A stretch of 64,000 bases of DNA from Bacillus taeanensis (GCF_003318295.1 NZ_QOCW01000003.1:185154-249153), one strand, 5' to 3'; positions 1 to 8,662 are shown, numbered from the stretch's first letter. Numbers and translations are program-made. Notes: generated by a model not told the origin, from the letters alone.

Positions 1-589
1 TAATTGTTAAGCTCCTTTTTTACTATTAAGCCTGCTTCCAAGAAAAAAGACACCTTATTCATTTCCTGTTAAAATTGGATAATGGTTAAACAACCACTTT
101 TTTCCATAAACAACTTGTACGAAACATGCACTTTTTTTGTGATTAGTATTCAGGGAAATGTCACCAATTATACAATCATTTTAATTGTGGCATCGTTCTA
201 ATTTTCTCGTTTTCATAATGCTTCTTTTAAATTTATTTCATTCACTAAAAAATAGTCACCGAGGTACAAATGTAACACTGGGTTTTCTTATTTGTCAATT
301 TCCTTCTTGTTCTTCATTTACATGTCATATGATTACTTTCTCAATCAATCATTCTTATAAACCATTTGATTATGACGTATAAAAGAAATATTTTATGTGA
401 CAAAAATCACATTGAAAATAATTACCTATTCTTAAACTTCCCTTTAATCATTGTATCAACTCATATATAATCAGTTTGTATGACATTTATTTTTAACGAT
501 AAAGGCTTTAAACATATAAAAACATCCCTATTATTCAGCTATTATTCTATTAATATGCTGTACATTCTTTTTATAAAAAGGAGCATAAC
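1..589. other. AT-rich region without a convincing gene
   Basis: No reading frame here has both a credible ribosome binding site and a protein-like composition. A 65-codon frame at 185-382 has no good Shine-Dalgarno and looks like chance. A TATAAT hexamer at 466-471 is a possible -10 for the downstream ATPase, but there is no good -35 at the right distance. The stretch probably holds the leader and promoter of the ABC-F gene. Confidence 0.5.
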
Positions 590-2146
590 ATGAGTATTTT
601 AACAGTAAAAAATTTAAGTCACGGTTTTGGTGATCGTGCTATTTTTAATGATGTTTCCTTCCGTCTTTTAAAAGGGGAACATATTGGTCTAATTGGTGCA
701 AATGGTGAGGGGAAATCTACGTTTATGAACATTGTAACAGGCAAACTTGAGCCTGATGCAGGAAAAGTTGAATGGTCAAAGCACGTTCGCGTTGGCTATC
801 TTGATCAGCATGCGGCACTTGAAAAAGGAATGACCATTCGTGATGTATTAAAAAGTGCTTTTCAATATCTTTTTGATCTTGAAAATAACATGAATAAATT
901 GTACGAAAAAATGGCTGATGTTACACCTGAAGAGTTAGAAAAGCTTCTTGAAGATGTAGGAACGATTCAAGATACGTTAACGAATAATGATTTCTATGTA
1001 ATTGATGCAAAAGTTGAAGAAATCGGACGCGGACTTGGCTTAGAGGATATCGGTCTTGATCGTGATGTTCATGATTTAAGTGGGGGACAAAGAACAAAAG
1101 TGCTTCTTGCCAAACTGCTGCTTGAAAAGCCTGATATTCTTCTTTTAGATGAGCCGACAAACTATTTAGATGAACAGCATATCGTTTGGTTAAAACGCTA
1201 TCTACAAGAATACGAGAATGCCTTTATTCTTATTTCTCATGATATTCCGTTTCTGAACAGTGTGATTAACCTAATCTATCATATGGAAAACCAAGAATTA
1301 AACCGTTATGTTGGCGATTATGATAACTTTTTAAAAGTTCATGAAATGAAAAAACAGCAGCTCGAATCTGCTTTTAAAAAGCAGCAGCAGGAAATTGCTG
1401 AATTGAAAGATTTTGTTGCTAGAAATAAAGCCCGTGTTGCAACGCGGAATATGGCGATGTCCCGTCAGAAAAAGCTCGATAAAATGGAAATGATTGAACT
1501 TGGCAAAGAAAAGCCAAAACCGGAATTTGATTTTAAAGCATCACGTGCGCCTGGTAAATTAATTTTTGAAACAACTGACCTCGTCATCGGTTATGATGAG
1601 CCGCTTTCTAAACCATTAAACTTACGAATGGAGCGCGGACAAAAAATTGCGTTAGTCGGCGCAAATGGAATCGGAAAAACAACACTTCTTAAAAGTATTC
1701 TAGGTGAAATTAAATCACTTAATGGATCGGTTGAGCTTGGTGACTATTTAGAACTTGGTTATTTTGAACAGGAGTCAAAAGAAGCCAATACAAACACATG
1801 TATTGAAGAAGCATGGAAAGAGTTTCCTCATTACAGTCAATATGAAATTCGCGCAGCTCTTGCAAAATGCGGCTTAACAACAAAGCATATCGAAAGCAAA
1901 ATTCAAGTGTTGAGCGGCGGTGAAAAAGCGAAAGTAAGACTTTGTAAGCTTATTAACAAAGAAACAAATGTACTCATTCTCGATGAGCCAACAAACCACC
2001 TTGATGTGGATGCAAAAGATGAACTGAAACGCGCCCTGAAAGCATACAAAGGAAGCATTCTGCTTATTTGCCACGAACCTGAATTTTATCATGATGTTGT
2101 TACAGATACTTGGAATTGTGAATCTTGGACAACGAAAGTATTTTAA
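590..2146 (+). CDS. ykpA: ABC-F family ATPase, YkpA/YbiT type
   Basis: Cytosolic twin-ATPase protein of the ABC-F family, which acts on ribosomes rather than in membrane transport. The 518 residues hold two ABC domains and no membrane segment. The first Walker A is GANGEGKST (residues 36-44), followed by an LSGGQ signature and LLLDEPTNYLD. The second half has GANGIGKTT, LSGGE and LILDEPTNHLD. The charged linker between them (about residues 255-310) is the usual ABC-F P-site tRNA-interaction region. Length and sequence fit the B. subtilis YkpA/E. coli YbiT branch, which is not a proven antibiotic-resistance branch. AAAAGGAG lies 6 bases before ATG. It is monocistronic, with a bidirectional terminator at 2222-2250. 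Confidence 0.9.
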   Translation: MSILTVKNLSHGFGDRAIFNDVSFRLLKGEHIGLIGANGEGKSTFMNIVTGKLEPDAGKVEWSKHVRVGYLDQHAALEKGMTIRDVLKSAFQYLFDLENNMNKLYEKMADVTPEELEKLLEDVGTIQDTLTNNDFYVIDAKVEEIGRGLGLEDIGLDRDVHDLSGGQRTKVLLAKLLLEKPDILLLDEPTNYLDEQHIVWLKRYLQEYENAFILISHDIPFLNSVINLIYHMENQELNRYVGDYDNFLKVHEMKKQQLESAFKKQQQEIAELKDFVARNKARVATRNMAMSRQKKLDKMEMIELGKEKPKPEFDFKASRAPGKLIFETTDLVIGYDEPLSKPLNLRMERGQKIALVGANGIGKTTLLKSILGEIKSLNGSVELGDYLELGYFEQESKEANTNTCIEEAWKEFPHYSQYEIRAALAKCGLTTKHIESKIQVLSGGEKAKVRLCKLINKETNVLILDEPTNHLDVDAKDELKRALKAYKGSILLICHEPEFYHDVVTDTWNCESWTTKVF

Positions 2147-2148
2147 GT

Positions 2149-2216
2149 AAGAAAAGCTTCTTTACATCGTAATGTTATTTGAGTCGAGGAGATAGGCGTT
2201 GAAGCTGGACACCAAA
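2149..2216 (+). repeat. Internally deleted copy of a palindromic intergenic repeat
   Basis: The left end AAGAAAAGC and the right half (GTTATTTGAGTCGAGG through GTTGAAGCTGGACACC) match the repeats at 36842-36969 and 45281-45410, in the same orientation. The left arm is missing. The copy lies directly after the ABC-F stop codon and runs into the terminator. It resembles bcr-type repeats of Bacillaceae. Confidence 0.75.
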
Positions 2217-2221
2217 CAAAA

Positions 2222-2250
2222 AACTCCGCGTTTTACTTGCGGAGTTTTTT
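2222..2250 (+). terminator. Bidirectional terminator between ykpA and yfmL
   Basis: Stem AACTCCGC / GCGGAGTT with a 9-base loop and a T run on the plus strand. It lies between two convergent genes, and its right arm encodes the last residues of the helicase gene on the minus strand. Confidence 0.85.
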
Positions 2251-3438
2251 GTTATTTTTTTTAGGATAGTTATTCCCTTTGCTTTTACTGCTGAATTTAC
2301 TTCTCTGATCTTTGTCCACCATTTTTCCACTGAATAAGGTTTTCTTTTCAAGACGGATTCCTAACTCACGGGCAATCTGTTTTAAATGACGTTCTTCTCG
2401 TTCTGTAACGATTGAAATCACTCGACCTGAAGCACCCATTCTCCCGGTTCTTCCGGAACGATGTGTATATTGAGAAGCCTCGTCAGGAAGATCAAAATGA
2501 ATCACATCTTTTAACCCTTCAATATCTAACCCTCTTGCAGCGACATCTGTTGCTAGAAGTAAGGACACTTTGTCAGCGCGAAAATCTTTTATTGCTGCTT
2601 CTCTTTCCCTTTTTGATGACTCTCCATCTAATACAGCTAGCGAAAGACCTCTATAAGCTAACTTTGAAGCTGCTTCAGATAATTTTTCAATATCATTTAC
2701 AAAGGCTAATGCTTTTAGTTCTTCCATTCGAATAATCCGGCGAAGCACATCAATTTTGTCGCGGCGTTCACATACAAAATAAATATGTTCAACTTTTGCT
2801 AATTCTTGTTTGTCTTTCTGAATTCGAATCAGTTCAGATTTAGTCATTAGCTGTCCAGCAGCTTCTTCAGCCTCTTTTGATACTGTTGCTGAGAAGAACA
2901 CAACTTGTCGCTCTTTTAGTGTAGACTTTATAATATCGTTTACACTTTGAAGATTATTTTCAGCAATCATTTGATCGACTTCATCTACTACAATGGTTTT
3001 CACATCATGCATTTTAATTTTTTTCATTTTCATTAACTCAATTAGACGTCCCGTTGTACCGACAATAATTTGTGGACGTTTTTTTAACTTCTCGATCTGT
3101 CTTTTTATATTCGCTCCGCCAATAAAAGAAGCAGGAGTAATGCCGCTTCCTTTTGTCCACTTTTGAATTTCTTCAAAAATTTGCATCACTAGTTCTCTTG
3201 ACGGCGCTAAAATTACAGCCTGAATACTCTCTTTTTTAGGATCAATTTTTTCAAGAATCGGCAATAAATATGCAACAGTTTTTCCTGTTCCTGTTGGAGA
3301 TTCAGCGATTACATCTTTTCCCTCTAAAATGAACGGCACCGCCTGCTCTTGAACCTTTGTAGGAGTAGTAAAACCTGCTTCCTGCCATGCCTCTTGCAAA
3401 AATGGTTGAAGTGTTGATAATACCGACCAATTTTCCAT
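2233..3438 (-). CDS. yfmL: DEAD-box RNA helicase, YfmL type
   Basis: ATP-dependent RNA helicase of superfamily 2, probably active in ribosome assembly or cold adaptation like B. subtilis YfmL. The 401 residues contain the Q motif region, SPTGTGKT (Walker A, near residue 47), PSRE (Ia), TTGR (Ib), VDEVD as motif II, SAT (III), a helicase C domain with ARGLD, and HRSGRTGR (VI). Motif II reads DEVD rather than DEAD, as in other close relatives. The C-terminal tail is rich in Lys, Asn and Ser, typical of an RNA-binding extension. AAAGGGAA precedes the ATG. It is monocistronic and convergent with the ABC-F gene. Confidence 0.9.
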   Translation of the reverse strand: MENWSVLSTLQPFLQEAWQEAGFTTPTKVQEQAVPFILEGKDVIAESPTGTGKTVAYLLPILEKIDPKKESIQAVILAPSRELVMQIFEEIQKWTKGSGITPASFIGGANIKRQIEKLKKRPQIIVGTTGRLIELMKMKKIKMHDVKTIVVDEVDQMIAENNLQSVNDIIKSTLKERQVVFFSATVSKEAEEAAGQLMTKSELIRIQKDKQELAKVEHIYFVCERRDKIDVLRRIIRMEELKALAFVNDIEKLSEAASKLAYRGLSLAVLDGESSKREREAAIKDFRADKVSLLLATDVAARGLDIEGLKDVIHFDLPDEASQYTHRSGRTGRMGASGRVISIVTEREERHLKQIARELGIRLEKKTLFSGKMVDKDQRSKFSSKSKGNNYPKKNNKKLRK

Positions 3439-3587
3439 AAATAAAATTCCCTTTCTATTTGAGCATACTGCTCATTTCGCTTTCATTACTTCCTAAAGCT
3501 CTTTCTCTACAAGTTAGTCTTGCCTCAAACATCATAAGACATTCTGTATATATTAGCTTTCTTCCTCAAGTAACGATAACACATCTA

Positions 3588-4430
3588 TCACGAATTGGAA
3601 GAGCAAATATCTTTTTGAGAAAGATTTTTTTCCTTACCTTTCCGTTTCCATAATTTCATAAGAAAGTTTAAAAAGTGCTTTTCATCTTTATAGAAGTGAT
3701 CAGAGGAATTTAGTTGACTTGACCTCTCACCTAAATAATCTCTAGTAAGCTGCCGATATTCCAAGCCGCTTTTTATCTTAGGGTCAATAACAACCATACT
3801 TTTTTGATTAATAAACACTTCATTCCAATAAATGCTTCCAAGACATTCAATTTGAAGTGTTTCCTTAATAACATCAATACTCCCAAGGACTTTATTCTTT
3901 TTTATCGGAACAGCATTCACTACAAATTTTAATGGAATATTAAAACGCTCTTCAATAATTCCAATGACACGATCGGCATCTCTTACAGCCGTTTGATCTA
4001 ATGTTGTCACAATAAGCGCCTCATCCGCAGAAGAAACCGCGAACTCAAACCCACTTTCAATTCCCGCCGGTGAATCAATAATTACATAATCAACTATTTT
4101 TTTAAGTTCAGAAACAATTGTTTGAAATCGTTTCATATTCAGCTCATCCATCGTTCTGTCTTTGCTGCCGGGTATAAATGATAAATTACTTAAATCTTTA
4201 CTCGTTATAATAGCGTTATCTATTGAACATTTACTGTCCATTACATCATAAATATCAAATACGATACGATTGGATAACCCTAAAGGAATATCAAGATTTC
4301 TTAAGCCAATATCCGCGTCAATTAAACATACTTTCTTGCCTTCAAGTGCTAGTCCTGCTCCAAAATTTGCTGTAAACGATGTCTTCCCTACGCCACCTTT
4401 ACCTGAAGTTACAACAATCACTTTCCCCAT
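3588..4430 (-). CDS. Orphan MinD/ParA-family ATPase
   Basis: Deviant Walker A ATPase of the MinD group: SGKGGVGKTS at residues 9-18, with the signature lysine K11 and K16, and DADIGLRNLD at 38-47. The C-terminus has a short amphipathic stretch (about FLNFLMKLWKRKGK) that resembles the membrane-targeting helix of MinD. Its 280 residues are slightly more than B. subtilis MinD (268). The middle and C-terminal parts diverge, and no minC lies beside it, so it is a paralog rather than the division MinD. It may position a protein at the membrane or pole. AGGAG lies 6 bases before ATG. It lies directly downstream of iscB, and the SOS-like promoter at 6251-6299 could once have driven it (inference). 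Confidence 0.8.
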   Translation of the reverse strand: MGKVIVVTSGKGGVGKTSFTANFGAGLALEGKKVCLIDADIGLRNLDIPLGLSNRIVFDIYDVMDSKCSIDNAIITSKDLSNLSFIPGSKDRTMDELNMKRFQTIVSELKKIVDYVIIDSPAGIESGFEFAVSSADEALIVTTLDQTAVRDADRVIGIIEERFNIPLKFVVNAVPIKKNKVLGSIDVIKETLQIECLGSIYWNEVFINQKSMVVIDPKIKSGLEYRQLTRDYLGERSSQLNSSDHFYKDEKHFLNFLMKLWKRKGKEKNLSQKDICSSNS

Positions 4431-4597
4431 CGGCTGCTCCTGACTGCTGAAAAAACAAAAAATAATGATCTTCCCACAGCAACCAGGATTACACCTCCTT
4501 AAATCTTAATATATAAAACCATCTAAATTCATATAAAATAACTAAAATCATGTTTTATTATAGAAAAAAACAGATCTAACCAGATTCACATCCTTTT

Positions 4598-5836
4598 TTA
4601 TTCAGGTTTATTCAAAAAATAAATGTGGCTAAAACGCCATAAAAGCTTAAGGCGGTTTACTCCATACCTTTTTAAAACCTTTCCCTCTGTTGTAGTGAAA
4701 TTACACTGCTTCTTTTTAGGATAAAGAGCCGTAATATATCCTTCATAGACGTCCCCATTTCGTTTCGTATAACGGACAAAGTCTCGATGTTGAAAACCAT
4801 TGACTTTTTCTGTTTTCTTTTTGGAACGCTTTCTCATTGGTTTTATGACCCAGTCCTTGATTTGACACTGCTTAGAAGAAACGTGTAACTGGGAAAGAAC
4901 AATGGCATCGTTTGAATGGGATTTTTCAATGTCCCAGTCTATCCGTCGATTGGCCGTATCTCCTCCTGTTGTGAGCGTAAGAGGCGCGATTTTTTTCAAT
5001 TCCTGTTGGAGATAGGTTTTCCCCTGCATCACATGCATCGCATCATGGAAAAAGATCTTTTTTTCTTGAATCTTATCGAAGAAACGTTTCGTATGATTGG
5101 TTTCTTCTCCTGTTACGTTTTCATGACAGGAAGAACAGAGCGTAATGAGATTGTGAATCGAATCTGAACCTTGCAAACGTCTAGGAATAATATGATGAAC
5201 TTCTAAACGGCATTGTTTCTTTCTGCAATCTTGACACGTAAAATCGTCTCTCATTAACCGTAAGTTTTCATCTAATCGATTGGATTTTTGGTAGTCCCAC
5301 CGATAAGGTTGACTGCCTTTTTCGAGCTTGCGAATATCGATCATCACATTTTCTAAATGGATGTGGTTTATTCGAATCCATTTTATTAGTTTTCTTAACA
5401 CGCGTAATGTTGCTTCTTTTTTCTGTTTGATACTTGGTGGGATACGACCTTCTCTTGTTGATGATGAACGGTTATTAAACCGGTTTGGACGATATTTTTT
5501 GTGAGAGCGTTTATACCTTCTATAGCTTCTTCTTGTGTCCATTTTGTCTTTTACATCGGTGCGGTGTTCGATTGTTCCTTTAAAGACCGGTTTGTTTTTT
5601 GTTTGGCATTCCTGCACAAGGGCAATGCCCGTAAATTTAGAGCCATCATCGATATTAAAATGAATCGGTGTTTGATCGATTTCTTCGTCTAGCACTTCCT
5701 TAAAAAGCTGAATCACCATTGGAAACTTGTTGATGAGTGCTGCTTTGTTTTTTCGAATGAGAACCCAACCTCTATTTTCATTTGTCGGAGAGAGTTTTCT
5801 TCCTTTTTGATCTAACACAAAACAGTATGAGACCAT
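4598..5836 (-). CDS. iscB: IscB RNA-guided HNH/RuvC endonuclease
   Basis: Transposon-associated nuclease of the IscB family, ancestral to Cas9, which uses an omegaRNA to cut DNA. The 412 residues show the N-terminal PLMP-type segment (1-45) and RuvC-I IDDGSKFTG with D63. An arginine-rich bridge helix spans 101-122. RuvC-II is VMIDIRKLE, with D167 where relatives usually have Glu. The HNH insert carries zinc cysteines C201, C204, C234 and C237 and catalytic H214/H215. RuvC-III is SHSNDA (H307, D310), followed by a basic C-terminal target-adjacent-motif domain. GAAGGAGG precedes the ATG. There is no tnpA in the window, so the element cannot move by itself. The reading frame is intact. Confidence 0.93.
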   Translation of the reverse strand: MVSYCFVLDQKGRKLSPTNENRGWVLIRKNKAALINKFPMVIQLFKEVLDEEIDQTPIHFNIDDGSKFTGIALVQECQTKNKPVFKGTIEHRTDVKDKMDTRRSYRRYKRSHKKYRPNRFNNRSSSTREGRIPPSIKQKKEATLRVLRKLIKWIRINHIHLENVMIDIRKLEKGSQPYRWDYQKSNRLDENLRLMRDDFTCQDCRKKQCRLEVHHIIPRRLQGSDSIHNLITLCSSCHENVTGEETNHTKRFFDKIQEKKIFFHDAMHVMQGKTYLQQELKKIAPLTLTTGGDTANRRIDWDIEKSHSNDAIVLSQLHVSSKQCQIKDWVIKPMRKRSKKKTEKVNGFQHRDFVRYTKRNGDVYEGYITALYPKKKQCNFTTTEGKVLKRYGVNRLKLLWRFSHIYFLNKPE

Positions 5837-5844
5837 CTCTGGTC

Positions 5845-6146
5845 AGCCTCCTTCGAAAAGGGGATCGTTCCCCTTGCCAAAGTCATCAGACGGGATGTGT
5901 GCGTTCGCTGTTTCGTTTCCAAGAGGTAGGAAACGGTCTTACTTAGCACTCATAGAGCCTCAGACTGGAGAAACATCCAAGGGTATGTCTTGACCGCTCC
6001 CTGACAACGTCGTTCATCATGCTGTCTTTCTTTCAAAAGACTACACTCACTGAGGCTTGAAAGCACGGAACAGTTCATATAAAACCAATTCCTCTCGATT
6101 TGATATGATTTTTTACGGTTTTATACGAAATAAAACCAACTGTTCC
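5845..6146 (-). ncRNA. Probable omegaRNA of IscB (boundaries approximate)
   Basis: IscB omegaRNAs are encoded just upstream of iscB with the guide at the 5' end. This region is rich in helices. There is an 8-bp long-range pair 5956-5963 / 6050-6057 (AGCCTCAG with CTGAGGCT). Hairpins lie at 6024-6041 (GTCTTT/AAAGAC), 5914-5935 (CGTTTCC/GGAAACG) and 5859-5876 (AAGGGGA/TCCCCTT). A 9-bp inverted repeat GGAACAGTT/AACTGTTCC (6067-6075, 6138-6146) encloses a further palindrome at 6117-6137. The 222 bases between 5845 and 6066 are the likely scaffold. The guide would lie just 5' of it on the minus strand, but its exact position cannot be fixed by eye. Confidence 0.75.
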
Positions 6147-6250
6147 GAGCTCCTTAAATTTAATCTCAAATGACTTATTAAATATATTTTTGATTTTAAT
6201 AGCGATTAAGTCTCTACAAAAAGTGCTTTATATTACTTTTAAACAGAATA

Positions 6251-6299
6251 CGAACATTTGTTCTAAATCTATTATAACCATTTCTTCTTCCTATTTCAA
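6251..6299 (-). promoter_or_regulatory. Sigma-A promoter overlapping a LexA (SOS)-like box
   Basis: On the minus strand, -35 TTGAAA (6294-6299), a 17-base spacer and -10 TATAAT (6271-6276) form a strong sigma-A promoter. At the expected start site, 6251-6264 reads CGAACATTTGTTCT on the plus strand. This fits the Bacillus LexA consensus CGAAC-N4-GTTCG with one end mismatch. It would drive the omegaRNA/iscB unit and possibly the MinD paralog. The lipase terminator lies just upstream at 6319-6354, so transcription here starts afresh. Confidence 0.72.
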
Positions 6300-6318
6300 G
6301 GGATAAGTTTGATTCATT

Positions 6319-6354
6319 AAAAAAGACCATCAATTAACAAGTGTTAATTAATGG
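6319..6354 (-). terminator. Rho-independent terminator after the lipase gene
   Basis: Minus-strand stem CCATTAATTAAC / GTTAATTGATGG with a 4-base loop, followed by TCTTTTTT. It insulates the iscB promoter from lipase transcription. Confidence 0.8.
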
Positions 6355-6530
6355 CCGGTTGCACTAATCGCTCAAAACTATCAAAGTGCCCAATTATAGA
6401 TAGTTTGTCTTCGCTTCCTTTCACTGGATAAATATTCATATTAAAGATTATTTTTCTACTATACTTTACTATACATTGTATCCCACTGCAATATGTGTAA
6501 CTTTTATAACAATTCTTCTAAACTCTTCAC

Positions 6531-7838
6531 TTAAATAATTTCTATTTCATTTTCAGCACTCATATTATTTTGCAGTGATTTTCCCTGCATTCCTTTTTGT
6601 TTCATAATAATTTCAACAGGCCTCTCACTCTTAGCTCTATATTTTAACCTTATATTATTTAGATCTTTACCACTTATTAAAAGACAACTCAACGTATCAC
6701 TGAACTGCTCATAATGAATATTGCCACAAGTAAAGTTCATTCCTTTTTTAACATGTTTATATTCCTTATCTTCACTTATATAGAAGTCTCCTTTCCCTTC
6801 TGTTAAAATCATTATTTCATCTTTTTCTTCTTTTGTTTTAGCAGTTTTTTTATGATTGCTTAACCCTTTTCCAAGCAGTTTTTTGCGTAAAATTGGTTCA
6901 CTTTCTGTCAAGATTTCAATATGACTGCCTCTTAGCATATATTTATCTCCATTAATAAGAAATACACTGTTTAACGATGCATTGCCATCACCGGCATCTG
7001 TTTTAATTTCTCCAACCACTTGACCATCTGCCCATTTTGTTTTTGAATCAGACGGAATCACTTCTAAGTATTGAACAGTTTCTTCCCCAATTCCCGCAAT
7101 AAGTGTCACTTTTATTCCTCTTTTTTCAATTAAAATGCGATTATCATTTAAAGAATCAATAAATGGATTTTTTGTTTTCATTTTTTCATATGAAAGAAAG
7201 GACATTGTACCATTTTTATTTTCATTGATAAGATAACTTCCATAATCTTTACCAGGCATAATATCTTTTAATCCCTTAAAATGTTTATGAATCGCTTCAA
7301 TTTGATTCCCTTTATACAGCTTACCAAGCAGCCAAAGGTAAACTTCCATATAAAGATGAACGGCATTAAAATGATGACCATGTCCCGGCATTTTCCCTCC
7401 TGTCCAATAACTGTAATTCGGGGTAGAACCGGCGTTTGGTGTTGCTAAAATAATAAGCTGCTGAACATCATTTTCATAATAATCACTTTGTACATATGCC
7501 CTCGCTACAAGCCCGCCCATACTGTGACAAATAAGATGGACTTTTTTCGCTTTTGTTTTCCGTTTCACTTCCTTTATTTTCATATAAAGATAATCTTTTG
7601 CTGAATGCGGAATCTGCTTTCTCCAATCGTAAAAAGCAATAAATAAATCCTTATTTTGGACATATCCCATCTCTTCAAGCATGTTTATAAACGGCTCATA
7701 GGCATATTTAGCGATCCCAAAACTCCAGCTTCCTGTCCCCGGAATAATCTCATTACTCATTGAACCGAATAATCCTGGTACAACAATAATTGGAGTACGA
7801 TGACCTTTTAAAAGATTTACAAACCACATAACGAACAC
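6531..7838 (-). CDS. LCAT-type alpha/beta-hydrolase lipase/esterase
   Basis: Serine hydrolase of the lecithin:cholesterol acyltransferase-like lipase group. VVPGLFGS (residues 19-26) is the oxyanion-hole strand-loop, and CHSMGG (104-109) is the nucleophile elbow with S106. A catalytic Asp probably lies in DAGDGNAS and the His in GSHIEIL further on. There is no clear secretion signal, although the first residues are hydrophobic. The last ~100 residues form a separate, probably beta-rich domain. Substrate is unknown. GAGGAG stands 8 bases before ATG. It is monocistronic with its own terminator. Confidence 0.78.
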   Translation of the reverse strand: MFVMWFVNLLKGHRTPIIVVPGLFGSMSNEIIPGTGSWSFGIAKYAYEPFINMLEEMGYVQNKDLFIAFYDWRKQIPHSAKDYLYMKIKEVKRKTKAKKVHLICHSMGGLVARAYVQSDYYENDVQQLIILATPNAGSTPNYSYWTGGKMPGHGHHFNAVHLYMEVYLWLLGKLYKGNQIEAIHKHFKGLKDIMPGKDYGSYLINENKNGTMSFLSYEKMKTKNPFIDSLNDNRILIEKRGIKVTLIAGIGEETVQYLEVIPSDSKTKWADGQVVGEIKTDAGDGNASLNSVFLINGDKYMLRGSHIEILTESEPILRKKLLGKGLSNHKKTAKTKEEKDEIMILTEGKGDFYISEDKEYKHVKKGMNFTCGNIHYEQFSDTLSCLLISGKDLNNIRLKYRAKSERPVEIIMKQKGMQGKSLQNNMSAENEIEII

Positions 7839-7918
7839 TCCTCACAGCATAACCTTGTAATATAAGTATGTTTTTGTGCTTAAAGAGTTCTTAAAAAGGG
7901 ACAATATTCATTCATCTC

Positions 7919-7952
7919 ATAAAAAAAGAAACTACTCTACAGCAGTTTCTTT
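7919..7952 (-). terminator. Terminator after the DUF2935 gene
   Basis: Stem AAAGAAACT / AGTTTCTTT with a 10-base loop, and a T run on the minus strand just past the DUF2935 stop codon. Confidence 0.8.
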
Positions 7953-7965
7953 ATCTATATTATGG

Positions 7966-8403
7966 CTAGTATGTATGATTTGCTCCATAAAGAAGTGTTT
8001 GAGCAATGCCAACAAAATACTCTGATTCACGGATAATATGATCTAACACAACTTTTGCTGTTGGATTTTCACTCACCGCTTTGCTTTCTGTTTTAATGAT
8101 TTGACAAAGCTTTATAAATTCTAGACTTTGCTGCAAGCAGAAGGAAACAAGTTGTAAAACATCTTGATAAAGCTTTGTCGGAACATAATACGGCGAGCGA
8201 ATGACAGACTCAGTAAAGCGCACCACCTGCTGATGTGTTTCGGAAAGAGCCTTCTCCCACTTTCTTAACGCATCCACAAATTGTTGTTCAAGATTTGCGA
8301 CTAATTCTCGAATAACCACTGTATGTTCCTCTTCTTGATGCTTCCAAAATTCTGCTTCATCTAGAATACGCAGCGGCATTTGCTGCCCATAAAAAAATTG
8401 CAT
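7966..8403 (-). CDS. DUF2935 four-helix protein
   Basis: All-helical 145-residue protein of the DUF2935 family, which has a ferritin-like bundle and is common in Bacillaceae and Clostridia. Many family members carry two copies of the domain; this one has a single copy. Candidate metal ligands are in EFWKHQEEEH (residues 18-27) and in DHIIRESEY near the C-terminus. No signal peptide or membrane segment is seen. Function is unknown; a structural or spore role has been suggested for relatives. It is a single-gene unit between two other single genes. Confidence 0.78.
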   Translation of the reverse strand: MQFFYGQQMPLRILDEAEFWKHQEEEHTVVIRELVANLEQQFVDALRKWEKALSETHQQVVRFTESVIRSPYYVPTKLYQDVLQLVSFCLQQSLEFIKLCQIIKTESKAVSENPTAKVVLDHIIRESEYFVGIAQTLLYGANHTY

Positions 8404-8662
8404 CTTCTATCTTCCTTCCCAATCTATTTCTTATTTCAATGTATGGAAAATATAAAAGAGATATGCTTTATAAATATAAAGTTTAAAACCTAGGGATCTT
8501 ATTCCATTTTCCAGTATTTTAGACCTCCTACTCAGGAACTATTTTTTCTGAATTAACAAAAAATTAATAATAGCAACATAATCTCTTAACGTTTACTTGT
8601 TATGTTGGTTATAGAATCACTCCAAGGCAGCTCAGCCTAAAAAATTCAGGGAGGGACCTTCA

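Noticed and set aside
185..382. 65-codon open frame in the left leader
   Set aside because: No ribosome binding site, hydrophobic and Ser/Phe-rich composition typical of translated AT-rich noncoding DNA, and no gene-like context.
4540..4597. Right end of the iscB element
   Set aside because: Short repeats (TGAATAAA twice) and a 4-bp hairpin are present, but no duplicated target or known end sequence allows a boundary.
8586..8620. Possible PhoP box before the PhoX gene (TTAACG, TTGTTA, GTTATA at 11-base steps)
   Set aside because: Only the first hexamer is close to TTAACA. Phosphate control is plausible, but the sequence match is too weak to list.
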